Position numbers and translations under genes: made by a program
Part shown: one piece after another, positions 1 to 55,294 of the stretch
How the letters are laid out: every line of letters begins with the position of its first letter
How positions within the stretch are numbered: the first letter of the stretch is position 1
The notes under the pieces: generated by a model
What the model saw: only the letters and a program-made list of their open reading frames with translations
Database searches by the model: none
What the model was told of the DNA's origin: nothing
NCBI GenBank assembly: GCA_947579665.1
Contig: OX388344.1
Span: 8,178,346-8,242,345, forward strand
Source of the DNA: Sympetrum striolatum
Taxonomy: Eukaryota > Arthropoda > Insecta > Odonata > Libellulidae
Direction of reading: 5' to 3'
Length of the DNA: 64,000 nucleotides

Positions 1-56
1 GCTCCAATAAAGCCCGCGCTTTTAACAAACTCTTAAGTGGTGACCCCGACGTGATT
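1..56 (+). mobile_element. 3' end of an LTR plus tRNA-Trp primer-binding site
   Basis: An AATAAA signal lies at 6-11 and is followed by LTR-end-like sequence. Positions 38-56 read TGGTGACCCCGACGTGATT, the exact complement of CCA plus the 3' arm of animal tRNA-Trp (ending AATCACGTCGGGGTCA). That is the expected primer-binding site of a gypsy-type LTR retrotransposon. The LTR body lies outside the window and no gag or pol follows, so the copy is broken. Confidence 0.65.
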
Positions 57-112
57 AGACGCTGCTTGCGCCCCGGGAGCTGAGCCCTTGGCGGGAGCGA
101 TAGGGGCGCCAC

Positions 113-141
113 ATATATATATTTATATATATATATATATA
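113..141. repeat. (TA)n microsatellite
   Basis: An almost uninterrupted TA dinucleotide run, broken once by TTTA. It sits exactly between the LTR debris and the Tigger-like terminal sequence. Confidence 0.85.
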
Positions 142-882
142 GTGAAAACTGCCTTAAGCGGAACCTGAGTAAAACGGAAACCTGTCTTATCTGGAAAAAA
201 ATTTTGGTCCCGGCGGTCATAACAGGGTTTTACATGCATTGTTACCCTGTGTTGAACGGAAACTGTCAAACGCTGAAACAGAATCGATTCCCGGCCACGT
301 GAACCTGAGCTAAGCGGAATTGCAAAGAGCAATTCCAATTGCGATCTGAATTACTTGAGGTGACTATGAAGATGCAAAGCTTTCCCATGGTAGATTTTAT
401 CCCAAATCATGACCGTCCTCGTGTAAATATAATTTCAAGAGCTTCGTACTGGACAAGGGTTCCTTTGTCTCTATGTTTATGAAAGCCGAGACACCAACAC
501 ACTAATGCAATTAGGATTCTTGGCCACTCCTTTTGCAGACTGAAGCATTCCTTATCCATCTCAATTTGCAGATGAATGGCTCTTTATAAACATATCAGAA
601 CAAAGGAATCATTTTCAGCTAATATGTAGGTGGGCATTTAAATTTCGCCTCTTATATTTCGTCTCTGAAGAAGACAGAATCATTTTCCTACGAGCTGCTG
701 ACAGGGTAAGACCACACCAGAATACCTTAGGGGAACTGCTGATTGATTTCTGCAATGGCACGCAACGTATTAACGCTGAAAAATAAACTGGAATTGATCA
801 AGTGCTTTGAAAAAAAGCTTTCCGTAAAGCAGGTAGAAAAGAGGTGTAAGTGTGGAAAGACGTAAGTTTATGAAGCAATTTT

Positions 883-1063
883 TATTTTATTTTATCGATC
901 CATCACATACAGCGAAACACCAATTTACAGTGAGGTAATAACAGTAACAATAGACGAACACATATGACCATTCCCTTGCCAGAAAAATCTGGATAGCCGG
1001 GATTTGAATCCTGGACCTTGGAGTTGGAGTATTAACATGTAGGCATGCTAACCGCGGCCGGTC
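883..1063 (-). mobile_element. tRNA-derived SINE inserted in the Tigger transposase ORF
   Basis: Read on the minus strand it has an A-box-like GGTTAGCATGCC and a B box GGATTCAAATCCC, and it ends in a TAAAATAAAATAAAAA tail at the low-coordinate side. The Tigger reading resumes on the other side (KKEEKIKKEFEGG), which defines the insertion. I could not fix clean target duplications. Confidence 0.6.
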
Positions 1064-1523
1064 CAAGAAGGAAGAGAAAATTAAGAAAGAGTTTGAAGGA
1101 GGTTGGTCTTAAGAAACGTATTTCTTCATATCCCATACAACAATAGTTTGCAAACCAACACAACATAAAATAATTGTCATTTCTGTCTATTTATTTCGGC
1201 CTACATTTACATTCAAACTCCTCTCTGCGAATATGAAGAATTAAACAAATTAATTTGGGACTGGTTTGTGAGAGCAAGATCGAGGAATATTCCTTCATCA
1301 GGTCCAATGGTGCAAGAAAAGGCATAGGAGTTTGCAGTTTCTTTAGGAAAACTTGATCTTAAGGCCGCGAATATTTGGCTGGAGAGCTTCAGAGCAAGAC
1401 ACAATGTTATATGTTTCGAGTCCCGTCATATAGAAATATGCCAAAAGATCATCTTCTCAATCTCCTTAATCTCACCCCAATCAAAGCCTCTCATACCTTC
1501 TCCGACATTTCCTTCTTACATAA

Positions 1524-2736
1524 TCTATATATATAAAGCAGAAATTCTGTGTGTTTGTTTGTGGGTTTGTTTGTTTGTCTTGGATTGGAGTCCACACCGT
1601 TTGCCCGATTTGTCTCAAACTTTGCACACGTGCCCTATGATATCAGGAAAGAAGTACTGTCGCATTTTTTTTCAAGAATTTCGCTGGGTTCGAACCAAGA
1701 TCGCTCTGATAGATTTTCATAAGGAATACACGTAAGCTTCACTTTTATCAGTTGCAAGCTTTATTTCTTTTGAAGAATTAAATTAAAAGAAATAGTCGTA
1801 CAGAGTCGAGACAAGCATCTAAAGAACGGGAATTGAATAAAGATTATTATTTTGGTCATGGAATCTTACTTTCGATTAGAATTTACGAGAATATTGGTAA
1901 AATATACAAAAATTTTGTGAAAATTCGAGGCTATAAACAACTTATCCCCCTGACGACCGATCACATTGTTGAATCCGAGCTCATGTTTTATCCCGTAAAA
2001 ATACTCGCGGACTTTAGGCTCATAAAGCTGATGATTGAGGAGGACGATATATTACATGGATAACGAGAAATTTTCTGTAAGAAGGTAACTAGCAATTGCA
2101 GGTACGTGATTACAGTCAGATTACCAGCTCATGGATGAGGGAAGTTAGATGTCTCGTATGATATAAAGCAAAAATTCTGCGGGTTTGTACGTTTGTTTGT
2201 ATGTTGTGTGTCTTCGATTTTAGTACGAACCGTTTGCCATATTCGCGTCAAACTTTGCGTACGTGTTTTCTTGGACCTTGTGAAGGACGTACTGTCTCTA
2301 TTTTATTCGATAATTTTGCTGGTATTGAACCAATATCGCTCAGTTGATTCGATAAAGAATAAATCTAATCTTCACTTTTATCAGTAGCAGGCTATTTTTC
2401 TTTTGAAGAATTGAAATAGAAAAATAGTCGTGCAGAGTCGAGACAAAAAGCAAAAGAACGGAAATAAAATGAATATTCTAATTTTGATCGTGGAATATTG
2501 TTTTCGAATCGAAATTTCGAGAATGTCAAAAAAATGCGCGTGAATTTTCCTAAATTGTTGAGGTTGTAAACAGCCAATCCTCCTGAAGATCAATGAATTT
2601 TTTTTCCTGTGTAATAGGAATAGCTTGGGATTTTAGACTGTGTATTCTAAAGGGATTTTACGCATTGCACGACCGGCAACTTGAATTTAATCTACTTCTA
2701 TATTCCCTGTTGAGAATCAACGGGCACTTCAGCTAG
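1524..2736 (+). mobile_element. Non-autonomous Helitron with internal duplication
   Basis: Begins TCTATATATATAAAGC right after a host A (1523) and ends CTAG right before a host T (2737), as Helitrons do. Eight bases upstream of CTAG sits a hairpin, CCCTGTTGA/TCAACGGG (about 2705-2724). The 5' half is present twice: about 1527-1963 and 2163-2594 are diverged direct copies about 640 bp apart. No Rep/helicase sequence is present. The short ORF at 1833-2063 lies inside one copy and is not taken as a gene. Confidence 0.7.
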
Positions 2737-3559
2737 TATAATAAATAGCAAAGTTGATTCCCCATTCTTACTCTGTCTTTTCCCTTCCCGAGTTCCCTCA
2801 AGAACAACACGCCTATCCCATATCTTCTCTTTGATTACTCCTTGTCTATCAATAGTAAAACGATCACTCTTCTTTCACATTCCTTCAATTTTCAACTCCC
2901 TTTCCTCCAATACTCATTTTGATCCTTTCTTCTTATCTCTGAAATCTATTCAGATATGATTCATCATTTTCATTTGTGGCAATATGGCTGGGGAGCTCCT
3001 AAAGCATATTGTAATCCGGAAATCAGCTTGAACACGATGTTTCAAAAACGTTGCCATTGAAAAGCTACCGATCATATAGAGAAATAATAAAAAGCATGGA
3101 ACACGGCTTCAATCATAGAAGAGTAGCTGAAAAGTTTCAACCCCGAAACGTAGAGGAAAGATAGGAATGTCATACTTTTCCTCGATAACGCAACCTTTCA
3201 CCCTAAAATTCGCCTTTCGAATATTTCGTGGTTGCCTGCTAACACAACTAGCAGGATGTCATAAATCGGATTAATTTGGCAGTAAAAGCTAATAAAACAT
3301 CGACTGCTCAACAATGTTTCGCTGAAGCTGGATTTCTGTCAGCACTGGTCCCCGAGACCAGTAAAAAAAAACAAATTCTATCAAATCATATCACCAATCA
3401 TCACCGATCTTCTGACGAGCGATGAAGATGGCTCCATGACAGACACTAAAATGGAAGACAAACCCTGTGAATCTGACGAAGAAGTATATGTATAACTGTA
3501 ATATGTGAGGAAACTAAAAGTCCTAAAGAGAAATGTTGTTTTTTTTTAAAGAATTAGCA

Positions 3560-5327
3560 GAATGTAGTCTTAACCAAAGTAACGCCAATTTATTTAATAT
3601 CTTAATCAGGCTATCAGCAGCGTAGAAATAATAATATATGATAAATATAATAATGATAATTGGCCGATATATCGGCCTGCCGCACTAAAATGGTTACTAT
3701 GCTCACCCACACATTCTCAGAAAGTTAATTTTACTTTGATTTCAGTAAAAAATGTAAAGTTGTGCCTCAAAAAAGGCTCCAACCATTCATTAAAGAAAGG
3801 CTTAAATAGCACACACAGCAATTCATTACAAAGTATTTATTTGGCAAAATATTTTTAATTTCACCTTTTATATATTACCCCCAAAGAAACAACATTTCGG
3901 TAGAGAAAAGATACCTTCACTAAAATGTTCATGTGTAAGCCGTTGAAACCAATAAATACCAGAATTGAGAAATAAGACTCCAATTTTCCAAGTATGTAAC
4001 ATCCATACAGTAAGTGGAAGATGTTACTATTGAGTTTAAACAACATCCACATTTTTCATTTCTATTTATTTTTCTGGAAAAGTTAACAAGCTCCAAAATC
4101 ATTTTGCAAACCAAACTCTTACAATATATACCAAACTACCATAGAAATATTACAATCTTTTAAAATTAAACGGTAAAAAATTTTATTCAGGTTATATTTG
4201 AAGCATTTGATATCTGCATACAAATTTGCAGCTACCAAAACAATTATAAAATAATTAATCATCCTGTATTGTTTGTAAGAAAACAGCAAAATAATATCAT
4301 GGATCAAAATAATGATAATAGGTATATTGGCCAAAAAGAGCAAAGTAAAATAAAAAGCAGTAAATTGGAGTTGTTAGAGGCATATTGTTGGATTTACAAG
4401 ATCAGCACATTCTTAAATGGCGTCTCTAAATCGAATCCATGAAATCTCTCTACTTCACAATATCAGTTAAGATCAGAAAATAAAGATGTAAACGGTCAAG
4501 TCCATGACGATATGATTTATGAAGACTCAGTTTTTAAGGTGACAAAATAACAATTAAGCTAAACATAAACAATGTATGGAGGAGCAATAGAAATATAAAT
4601 ATTTGGTATACATCTTCGAATTTTTAATACTAACAATTCATACATGTAAATACATATTACAATTATCAAAAGGTAAAAACTGAGGGGAATAATCCCTCAC
4701 AATACAAAGGGATGAAAAACAAAAGAGTGGGACACTTTTCCTGCAGAAATGCACATTACTGATAAAAATACAATGAAAGTCTGACACAAGAAAAAGCGTA
4801 GCATTCATTTTGCATCGAAATGTGTTACTTGGGTTTACTACAAAGTAACTTTGAAGAAAATCATACAAAATCATAAACATCTTATCATCGAATGATAAGG
4901 GAAATAATTTACATGATGGGCAAGTAATTATTAAGGAAATAAAGCAACGGAAAAGAAAGACGCAGATTTAATTCCATTAAAATTTCAAACCACTTTCACA
5001 GATTTGTCAAATTTAAAAACTAGCCCTTATTATTACAAAAGATACAGATTCTTAAAAATTGGTAACCTGCATCCTTCACTTTTTCAGCATCTTCAAGAAT
5101 TTCATCACACTCAGTTTATTATAAAATTACTTAAACAAGTAAAACTTAAATCTCAAACTTTGAACCCTGTGGCTGGAATTAACTGTACACTTATACTTAC
5201 CTGTGACTGCAAGAAGATCTAAAGGATGAACAGTTTAACTTCCACTGTCAACTTAAGAGAAGGAGAGAGGGAGGGCAACTAAACAGGAACATAAATTTGT
5301 CTACAAATGACCAATGGAATGGTTACA
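3560..5327 (-). other. Probable TCERG1 3' UTR and downstream flank
   Basis: No convincing coding potential. The minus strand holds several AATAAA-type signals (plus-strand TTTATT near 3589, 3837, 4183 and 5117), so the polyadenylation point cannot be chosen from sequence alone. The lower end merges with Tigger relic debris. Confidence 0.4.
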
Positions 5328-48609
<43,282 letters not shown>

Positions 48610-48611
48610 TT

Positions 48612-50360
48612 TGTTAGCTTTGATACTTGAGCTTCGCTGCATTTCTTACTCGAGTTGATATGATCGATCTTACCCTACCGATCGATAACCTTTGAATCGC
48701 ATATTTCGATTGTTCTGTGATTTCGATACTATCTAGAACGTAGGGTGGAAAGTTTGATCGCTTAACAACAGTTTCGGATTGAAATTTCTTGATGACTAGC
48801 ATTATTGTCTCAAGTTTGATTGATTTAGGACCTCACCTTGAACTTTTGGTACTTTAGTTGTACTCTAAGATTGTTTATATTTTCTTATTATTAGCTGATG
48901 AACTATTTTATGACTTCTCAATTGAGGAAAGTACTCCTTGGTTCAACCAATTTAAATAGAAAGTAATCGTAAGAGCTTTTAGTATTAACTGACTACATAA
49001 CCGACTTATAAGGTAAACATTGATTCTGCTGCCGTTCATCGCAATTTTCATTCACCGTAAATGTTCCAATTTAACATCTCTCAAGCTTTGACTCATCTAC
49101 ATTCTTAGGGCAGTATTGATAGTCGCAAATAATCATCGATTGGTTTCAATGTTTCAATCAATTATAAATATCATTATTTACATTTTCGTATCTATAGTCG
49201 TCCCCAACAATCTCTGATTCATGAATAAGAGATTCACGAATCATAGATTATTCGGTATTCATTGTCGTCGAATAATATACGATTATTTGGCAAGTATTCA
49301 TAGCCGTTGAAACTGTAAGTATTTGGCAGAATAATGATCGATTCGTGAATTACGCTGTAGAGCATAATTATTTGGTTTTCTTGTTATTTCAAGTGGACTT
49401 CTAGGTTGGTAAAATCACATTTAACTTCGGTTAATAGTTTTTCGTTCAGAATTGTCATACTCTAAGTCATCAAAACTGTTATTACTCGACTGAATAATTG
49501 TCAATTACGGTCTGAGCGTAATTAATTCGTCTTCTCGTTATTTCAAGCGGGGTTCTATGTTATTGTGTTCACGCGTCACTTCGGTTGAAAGTACTCAGAA
49601 TTGTGGTAACAGCAATATACCATCGTTTGTTGATGCCTTGTTTGAAAAAATAGACGATATTGCGGTGGAGCGAGATGAATTACCAAGATGGTTCTTACTA
49701 GAACCCATTTATAAAAACCTCCACATTTGGGTTTTCATAAAATCATAAGTTATAATTCTCTTTCACGAAGACCGTTAAGGTTACAACAGAAATATTATTA
49801 ACGACAATGCTCATCATTGTAATATCTTGCTTTAGTTAAAACATGTTCTTTTTCCGAGATCCTGATCATTTAGTACATGAACCTCTTTTACGTGTTAGTT
49901 AAAATCGAAATTGAAAAAGTAAAGAACGATTAGAAAATGAAAATAAAAGTTTTCCTTTCCCATAATGAAACTCCAATGCGTTTTTTTATTGAAAGATATT
50001 GATCAATTTTTATACTGTACTGTTTGTTTTGATAGGTAATGGACCATTTGTCATGTGGTACAGGATGGATAAAAATGTATCTTTCATTTTCTTTGTCCCA
50101 ATTTTGAACATGGCTGAGATGAAATGAAAGCTACCGAGGTATGAGTGAATAATTGCACTGATTTTGGTCTCTCCTTACGGAATGCCAAGAATAGCGTTAC
50201 CCATAGAGTCATTGTGCTTCACTTGCGTGGACATGTTCCGCTTATAGCATTCTGGCTCATTGAGGAAAGTAATGGCAAACTACCTCACTGTTCATCCTGC
50301 CTAGCGAACCTTATTCCTCTCTGCAAGCTCTTAGTAGCTTATGGCGGAGGGGGTGAGGTA
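48612..50360. other. Upstream flank of TCERG1, no confident gene
   Basis: The proximal few hundred bases should hold the TCERG1 promoter, but no TATA or initiator could be singled out. 49350-49470 and 49502-49610 are diverged tandem copies (shared CTTGTTATTTCAAG/CTCGTTATTTCAAG and CACTTCGGTTGAAAG-like phrases). Several ATTCGTGAATTA-type phrases repeat at 49200-49350. A short plus frame at about 49606-49700 (NIPSFVDALFEKIDDIAVER) has protein-like composition but no assignable family. Confidence 0.4.
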
Positions 50361-50369
50361 CCAACCGTC

Positions 50370-50575
50370 CTTCGGGCTGAATACTTTACGGACAGGTAAT
50401 GGACTACAACTATTTAGTATATTAATGCAAAGAAACAGAATTGAGTGGGTTGATACATTTAACTACCTTGGTGTTTATATAGAGAGGAATATGAGCTTCA
50501 AACACCACATTTTTACCAATAAGTTTCATATTGAAGTGGGCTACATTAATTGTCCAAAAAATCTTAATTTATAAT
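50370..50575 (+). mobile_element. LINE reverse-transcriptase fragment
   Basis: The frame contains RIEWVDTFNYLGVYIERNMS then FKHHI, the conserved WVxxFNYLGV block downstream of the catalytic box in LINE reverse transcriptases. No other RT motifs surround it. Confidence 0.55.
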
Positions 50576-50596
50576 GCTATTGTGGCGCCTCACCTG

Positions 50597-51415
50597 GGGC
50601 CCATTTCTGTAACTCATTTCCCGTCGGTACGATTGCCTATCAATCGGTGTGATGCCAAACCATGATGCCATGATTGTGATGCCAAACCAAACCATGATGG
50701 CACAAGCCATTTTTTAGACCTATTTAAAATCACCGTATTTTTATTCTTTTTAAGGGTGTATAATCCTACTGTTGTTTTTGTAATGTTTGTATGGTTTTTA
50801 AGCTGGTGTTCCTCTCCAAGACAATTACCTGCTGACGATGTCACAGCATTAGTTTTTTATTTTCAAAAACTGACCTGCGTTCAATGATTGAATTTATGAG
50901 AAAATTTTTCTCGGCTGCAGTGAACCCTTCGGACGACATTTTCACAATGATTGAGTTCCGCTAAGACAAGTGAATATCCCAAATTAGGACGTAATTGAAG
51001 TGTAACGACATTAGAAGTAATTAAATTAGGTGGCCCGATCACAATTATTATAGATTGACAAAGTGATTACTTTTTGTGAAATCAATCAATAAATACATTA
51101 ATATTTTATGTTCTTTGCTTTATGACTTTGCTTCAGCACGAACCACGACTGTTCAGAAGATGAGCCATGCGAAGTTGAGTGACGTCACAATTCTCAACTC
51201 CACTCCGCTTTGTATCTGTGGCCGCAGCTCCATTCAAAAGTATAGTTTCGATTGTCAAAGCGTAGCCCACTCGGCGTAACTTCGCTCAACTTAGCTTCGC
51301 TTCCCATTAGGTGGCCACCCGGCCAAATACTTTACTACAGGATTTCAGGGGCCCTATTCTGTAACTCATTTCCCGTCGGAACGGTAGCATCTCAGTCGGT
51401 TGTGATGCCAAACCG
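50597..51415. repeat. Pair of GGGGCCC-starting repeats
   Basis: 50597-50650 and 51350-51410 share CTGTAACTCATTTCCCGTCG followed by G(T/A)ACG and later TGTGATGCCAAACC. They are the same family in the same orientation; family unknown. Confidence 0.55.
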
Positions 51416-52022
51416 ACTCCGCGAGAGCTCGATGGTATTCTGCGTGATATTTTGGATAATATTAATATGACATTTGTTTTGAATTTGTTTAGGTTTAGTT
51501 AATGGTATTCTTTTGTAAACTCATTATTTGTGTGAAGTGTTGTGGCCGGACAAGTGACATTGAACTGTGACCAGCGAGTGAATGACCCCCGAAAAAAGGA
51601 AAGACTAAATTGATAGGGGTAGTTTTGCCCGAGGCAAGAGGGGTGAGGACATACAAGAGGGCGCTTACGGACGGAGATGGAGCAACTGAAGTTATTCAGA
51701 GGAGAAGCGTGGTGTGTTATCGCGGCGGACTGATACCGTGGAGGTTGGAGAAAAAGCTGTGCACTGACTGGTGACTTCTCGTGCTCCGACGCAAGCCACG
51801 AGGGCTACCGCCGATCTCCGCTAAGTGTATTTAGCGAGGCGAGTGCGTACGCCAAGCGTATCATTAGTTGGCTCTAATGATTGTTTGTAAATTGTTATTG
51901 ATAATTTTGGTTTGTGGTGCTTCCACCAACCATCTTCAGTTTGAGTATATCGCGTGATGGTAGTCTAACTTCAGTGCATAAGTTGCCGAATTGTTGCAAT
52001 CAGTTTATTCTCATTGTGTAAT

Positions 52023-52272
52023 CAGGGCCGGATTAACCAATAGGCCTGGGGCCCGCGATTTTAGGGGGGCCCCCGAAAAATGAAAAAATCTTTGAAAATT
52101 TTCTTACGAACATAAAACTCCAAAGAATTAAATGAAAATATAATCAAAACTGAAAATTTTTATGAAAGCAATAAGTTTTTATTTTAATTGAAAAAAGAAG
52201 GGAACGGACGTGAAAAAAGGGCCCCCAAATTGATGGTTGCCTAGGGCCCGGTTGAGGGTTAATCCGGCCCTG
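52023..52272. mobile_element. hAT-type MITE with perfect 8-bp target duplication
   Basis: Perfect 16-bp inverted ends CAGGGCCGGATTAACC / GGTTAATCCGGCCCTG. The flanks are TGTGTAAT at 52015-52022 and 52273-52280. The length of 250 bp, absence of ORFs, CAGGG start and 8-bp duplication are the hAT signature. Confidence 0.9.
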
Positions 52273-53479
52273 TGTGTAATTATATATTAATTGAAAGTGG
52301 TCGTAAAAATTTTGGTTCGATTTTTTTTGGATGGTATTATTAAATACGCAATTTATTTTGACTTTATTGCTTTTCATTTAACTTATTGGTAATATTAGAT
52401 TTGATCGAACATCCGGAGGCGGAGTGGCGTATTACGGAACGCAAACCTAGTCCTTGTCTCGCTTCCTTTCCACGGTCCAACCTGTCCCGTAGTCCCGGTG
52501 GACCTCGGCGGAGGAGAGAAGATGTAGTTTCCCATTCCCATCCCAATCGTCAAGCGTAGGGCAGTATAAAAAAAGGTATCTCACATTCGGTTTGAATCGT
52601 CTACGTCCGCGTTAATCGGTGTAAAATATGTGTAAAATTCGATCGTTTTCAAAGTAAAATAAGTATGCTTGTTAATTAGTCAATAAAACTATATTCTCGA
52701 TGAAAAAAATGGTGGCAGTACCACATCGGTGGCTTGGATTGGTTGGTAAAAGATTATCTTAGGAACGTATTAAGTAATTCTCGCTTCGTCAAAACGTTAA
52801 AAAGAGGAAATAATCAATTGTAGAGATTGCTATAATTTCAAAAATTAAGTTTGAGAAAATTAAGGTTAGAAAAGTAAGAAAAAATACATCCAACAACGAA
52901 TTCGCTAGCAGGTCCATGTGATTCACAGCCGACATCGGTAGCATCTGCTGCCATGCAGGGAAGCATACCCACCTAGGATAATTAACAAAAAACGAAATTT
53001 TTATTGTCAATTTTCTCAGGAACCAAGGCCTATGAGGACAAAACCTATCTCACTTTTTACTCTCGCTATGTCTACTTCAATATGAAATAGGTCTCATCGA
53101 AATCCCGAACATCAATCTGGCGACATCTCCTTGTTAGACTGATTCGTTACATCGCCCCGACATCGTTAATTGGACATCGCTGGCTGCATTTATCATACAC
53201 AAAATTACAGTGACAAAATTTTGAAATACCTGCGTACAACGATCGTACCATTTACAAATAAAAAACATAACAATATTTTATACAACAAAATAGAAAATTT
53301 CTCAAACACAAACACCATTTCGCAAACCCAACATTTATTCAAAGCCACAGACAAGATAATCATGTTTCGTCGCAGGGACGATCGCAAGGGAGGCTTCAAA
53401 CTTCCCGAGTTATAAATACCTACCTCCCGATCGTTTGCATCCAATATGCTTTGGGCCCTACAATTTGTTTGATTTTAAA

Positions 53480-53715
53480 AGGCCCTTTATGCAGATGAAA
53501 AAACGTTTGAATTTTCAAGAGTGGCAACAAAGGTAAAATTACATAAGAATAACCCTTGCAAAAACGAGCATAGTAGTTACAAAGGCCCAAGGAACTCCTC
53601 AACTGTTTCACATTGCGAGGTGGGCTCATTTCATTAAACGCTCGTATCCTTTCCAGGTCCATTCTGATTCCCTCCGTCGTAAGGAGATGTCCAAGGTATA
53701 AAAACGTCGAGCGAC
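53480..53715 (-). mobile_element. gypsy-type retrotransposon RT fragment
   Basis: The minus strand reads FLYLGHLLTTEGIRMDLERI, then NVKQLRSSLGLCNYYARFCK and GYSYVILPLLPLLK. This is the block after the catalytic box and the connection region of gypsy-like polymerases. Flanks show no LTR. Confidence 0.75.
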
Positions 53716-53719
53716 GTAG

Positions 53720-55290
53720 TGACTACGTTGCGGCGGCATACCTTACACCTTAATTTTTTTATGCATTCTTATTATCTGGATTTTTTAAATTTTGACATAA
53801 TTAGTATAAAGAGTAATAATTTTACTATTTGAAGTGATAATAGCAGTTATTTGTTTATGTTAGAAATTTTATTTGTTTGCTTTTTAGTAATACGGAATTT
53901 ACGAAATTCGCCTTCACTCTCCAAATGTTTGGTACTTCACATATCTTCTTGAGAGATGGTTTTTGGGAGCCATGGGTGCTTTTCTTCCGATAAAGGAATT
54001 CATATTGATGGGAATAATACAAAACCACACTTTGTCCATATTTTTCCACCAAAGGATTTTGAATTTGGCCCTATTCCTCGATTGTAGGGTGATTGATGAG
54101 CACTACGAAAGGTTTCGATGCTTTATTGTTGTTTACGCCTTGCATTTTTATTTGAGGAGCCGAAGGATCTAGTTTCTTCGTCTAGGCCTCGAGCGACAAG
54201 ACACAGCTGATTGTGAATGTGAGAGGAAAAAAACACAAATCTGCTTTTGACTGCCTCTGCAGACAAAATTAGGTCCGTATAAGTGTTCTGTAAACACTTT
54301 TGATGATGGTTTTTCATGAGAGAGAAAGAAGAGCGAAAGATACTGAGTAGTCGGACCTAAGGCATATTTATTGGGGTTAGAAAGATAAGAGACTCGTGAG
54401 AAACTACTTTTGCTTGACTGAGGGAGGGATGATTGGAGGTATTGAGCACGTAATGAATTCTTTTTACCAAAAATCGTAGCCGACTTTGATGAAATTATCA
54501 AATTAAGGAATTATGAAGTCATAAATTCGAAACTACGAAGGCTAAGTTAATTATAAAAATAGGAAGTAATCAATGCTTTAAGAAATAGGCTTGAAATTTA
54601 AAGTAAATCGGAGTGGTGATATTTAAGTTTTAAATATTTTATAGAGAGTAGCTCAAAATCGCACTAGTCCATGCAAATCCTTTCCAACTGGGGAATACGA
54701 ACAACATGAATCTCCTCAGTGTTTTAGGCATTAAATTATAAATAACAGTGGATAGTAAAAGGCTTTAAAGAGAAAACATATAATTCTCTACCTGTGTAGA
54801 TTGAAAACATACTTGTGAAAGTGGCGAAGTTGTTTGCGCACAATATTTTATCTTCTTTTTATTTGGCATTTTCATTCAAGCACATACCAATAGGAAAGGA
54901 CCGTGTATTCATTAAACAGGAAAATATTCTGCAATAACTTTTTTACTTACTATTTCGATGTCGCTAAGTTTGAATTCAGTAACACGACTTTTCTTGATAT
55001 TGTTACGAGCCGTGGGGTTCGGAGTAATTTACTGACGACTCTCGTAATCCGAAAAAAATATCACTTTATTTCCGAGCGTATACAATACAAGAAACTTTTC
55101 TTCCTCAACACAAAACAAACTAAAACTGTTTATTTATAACTCCCTCGAGACCATTATTGCCCTTAGCAACTGCCGCGTCGCGTATTTATAATCGTTCGCG
55201 GCATTTCCATCAAATAACGTTGGGCGCAGCAATATAAAATTCATCTGACGTCTTATAATTGAAGGGAAGCAAAATTAGGGGACTAACCTC
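53720..55290. other. Intergenic stretch without assigned features
   Basis: No frames of natural composition, no inverted ends, and no match to the repeats described here. Confidence 0.4.
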
Positions 55291-55294
55291 TCTG

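Larger units (their letters stand above)
141..3500 (+). mobile_element. Tigger/pogo-family DNA transposon relic, interrupted
   Basis: Terminal-like sequence starts at about 141. The transposase N-terminus (psq helix-turn-helix) begins at ATG 756 with MARNVLTLKNKLELIKCFEK and resumes after a SINE as KKEEKIKKEFEGG at about 1064. A CENP-B-type domain at about 1231-1420 reads EYEELNKLIWDWFVRARSRN with an in-frame TAG, then ANIWLESFRARHNV. After a Helitron, DDE-domain pieces appear: LFLDNATFHPKIRLSNISWL (about 3160-3230), AVKANKTSTAQQCFAEAGF (about 3280-3340) and an acidic tail. Stops, frameshifts and insertions make it dead. Confidence 0.75.

Noticed and set aside
1833..2063. 76-codon frame with protein-like look
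   Set aside because: Lies inside one of the duplicated halves of the Helitron; the sister copy (from about 2460) does not keep the frame.
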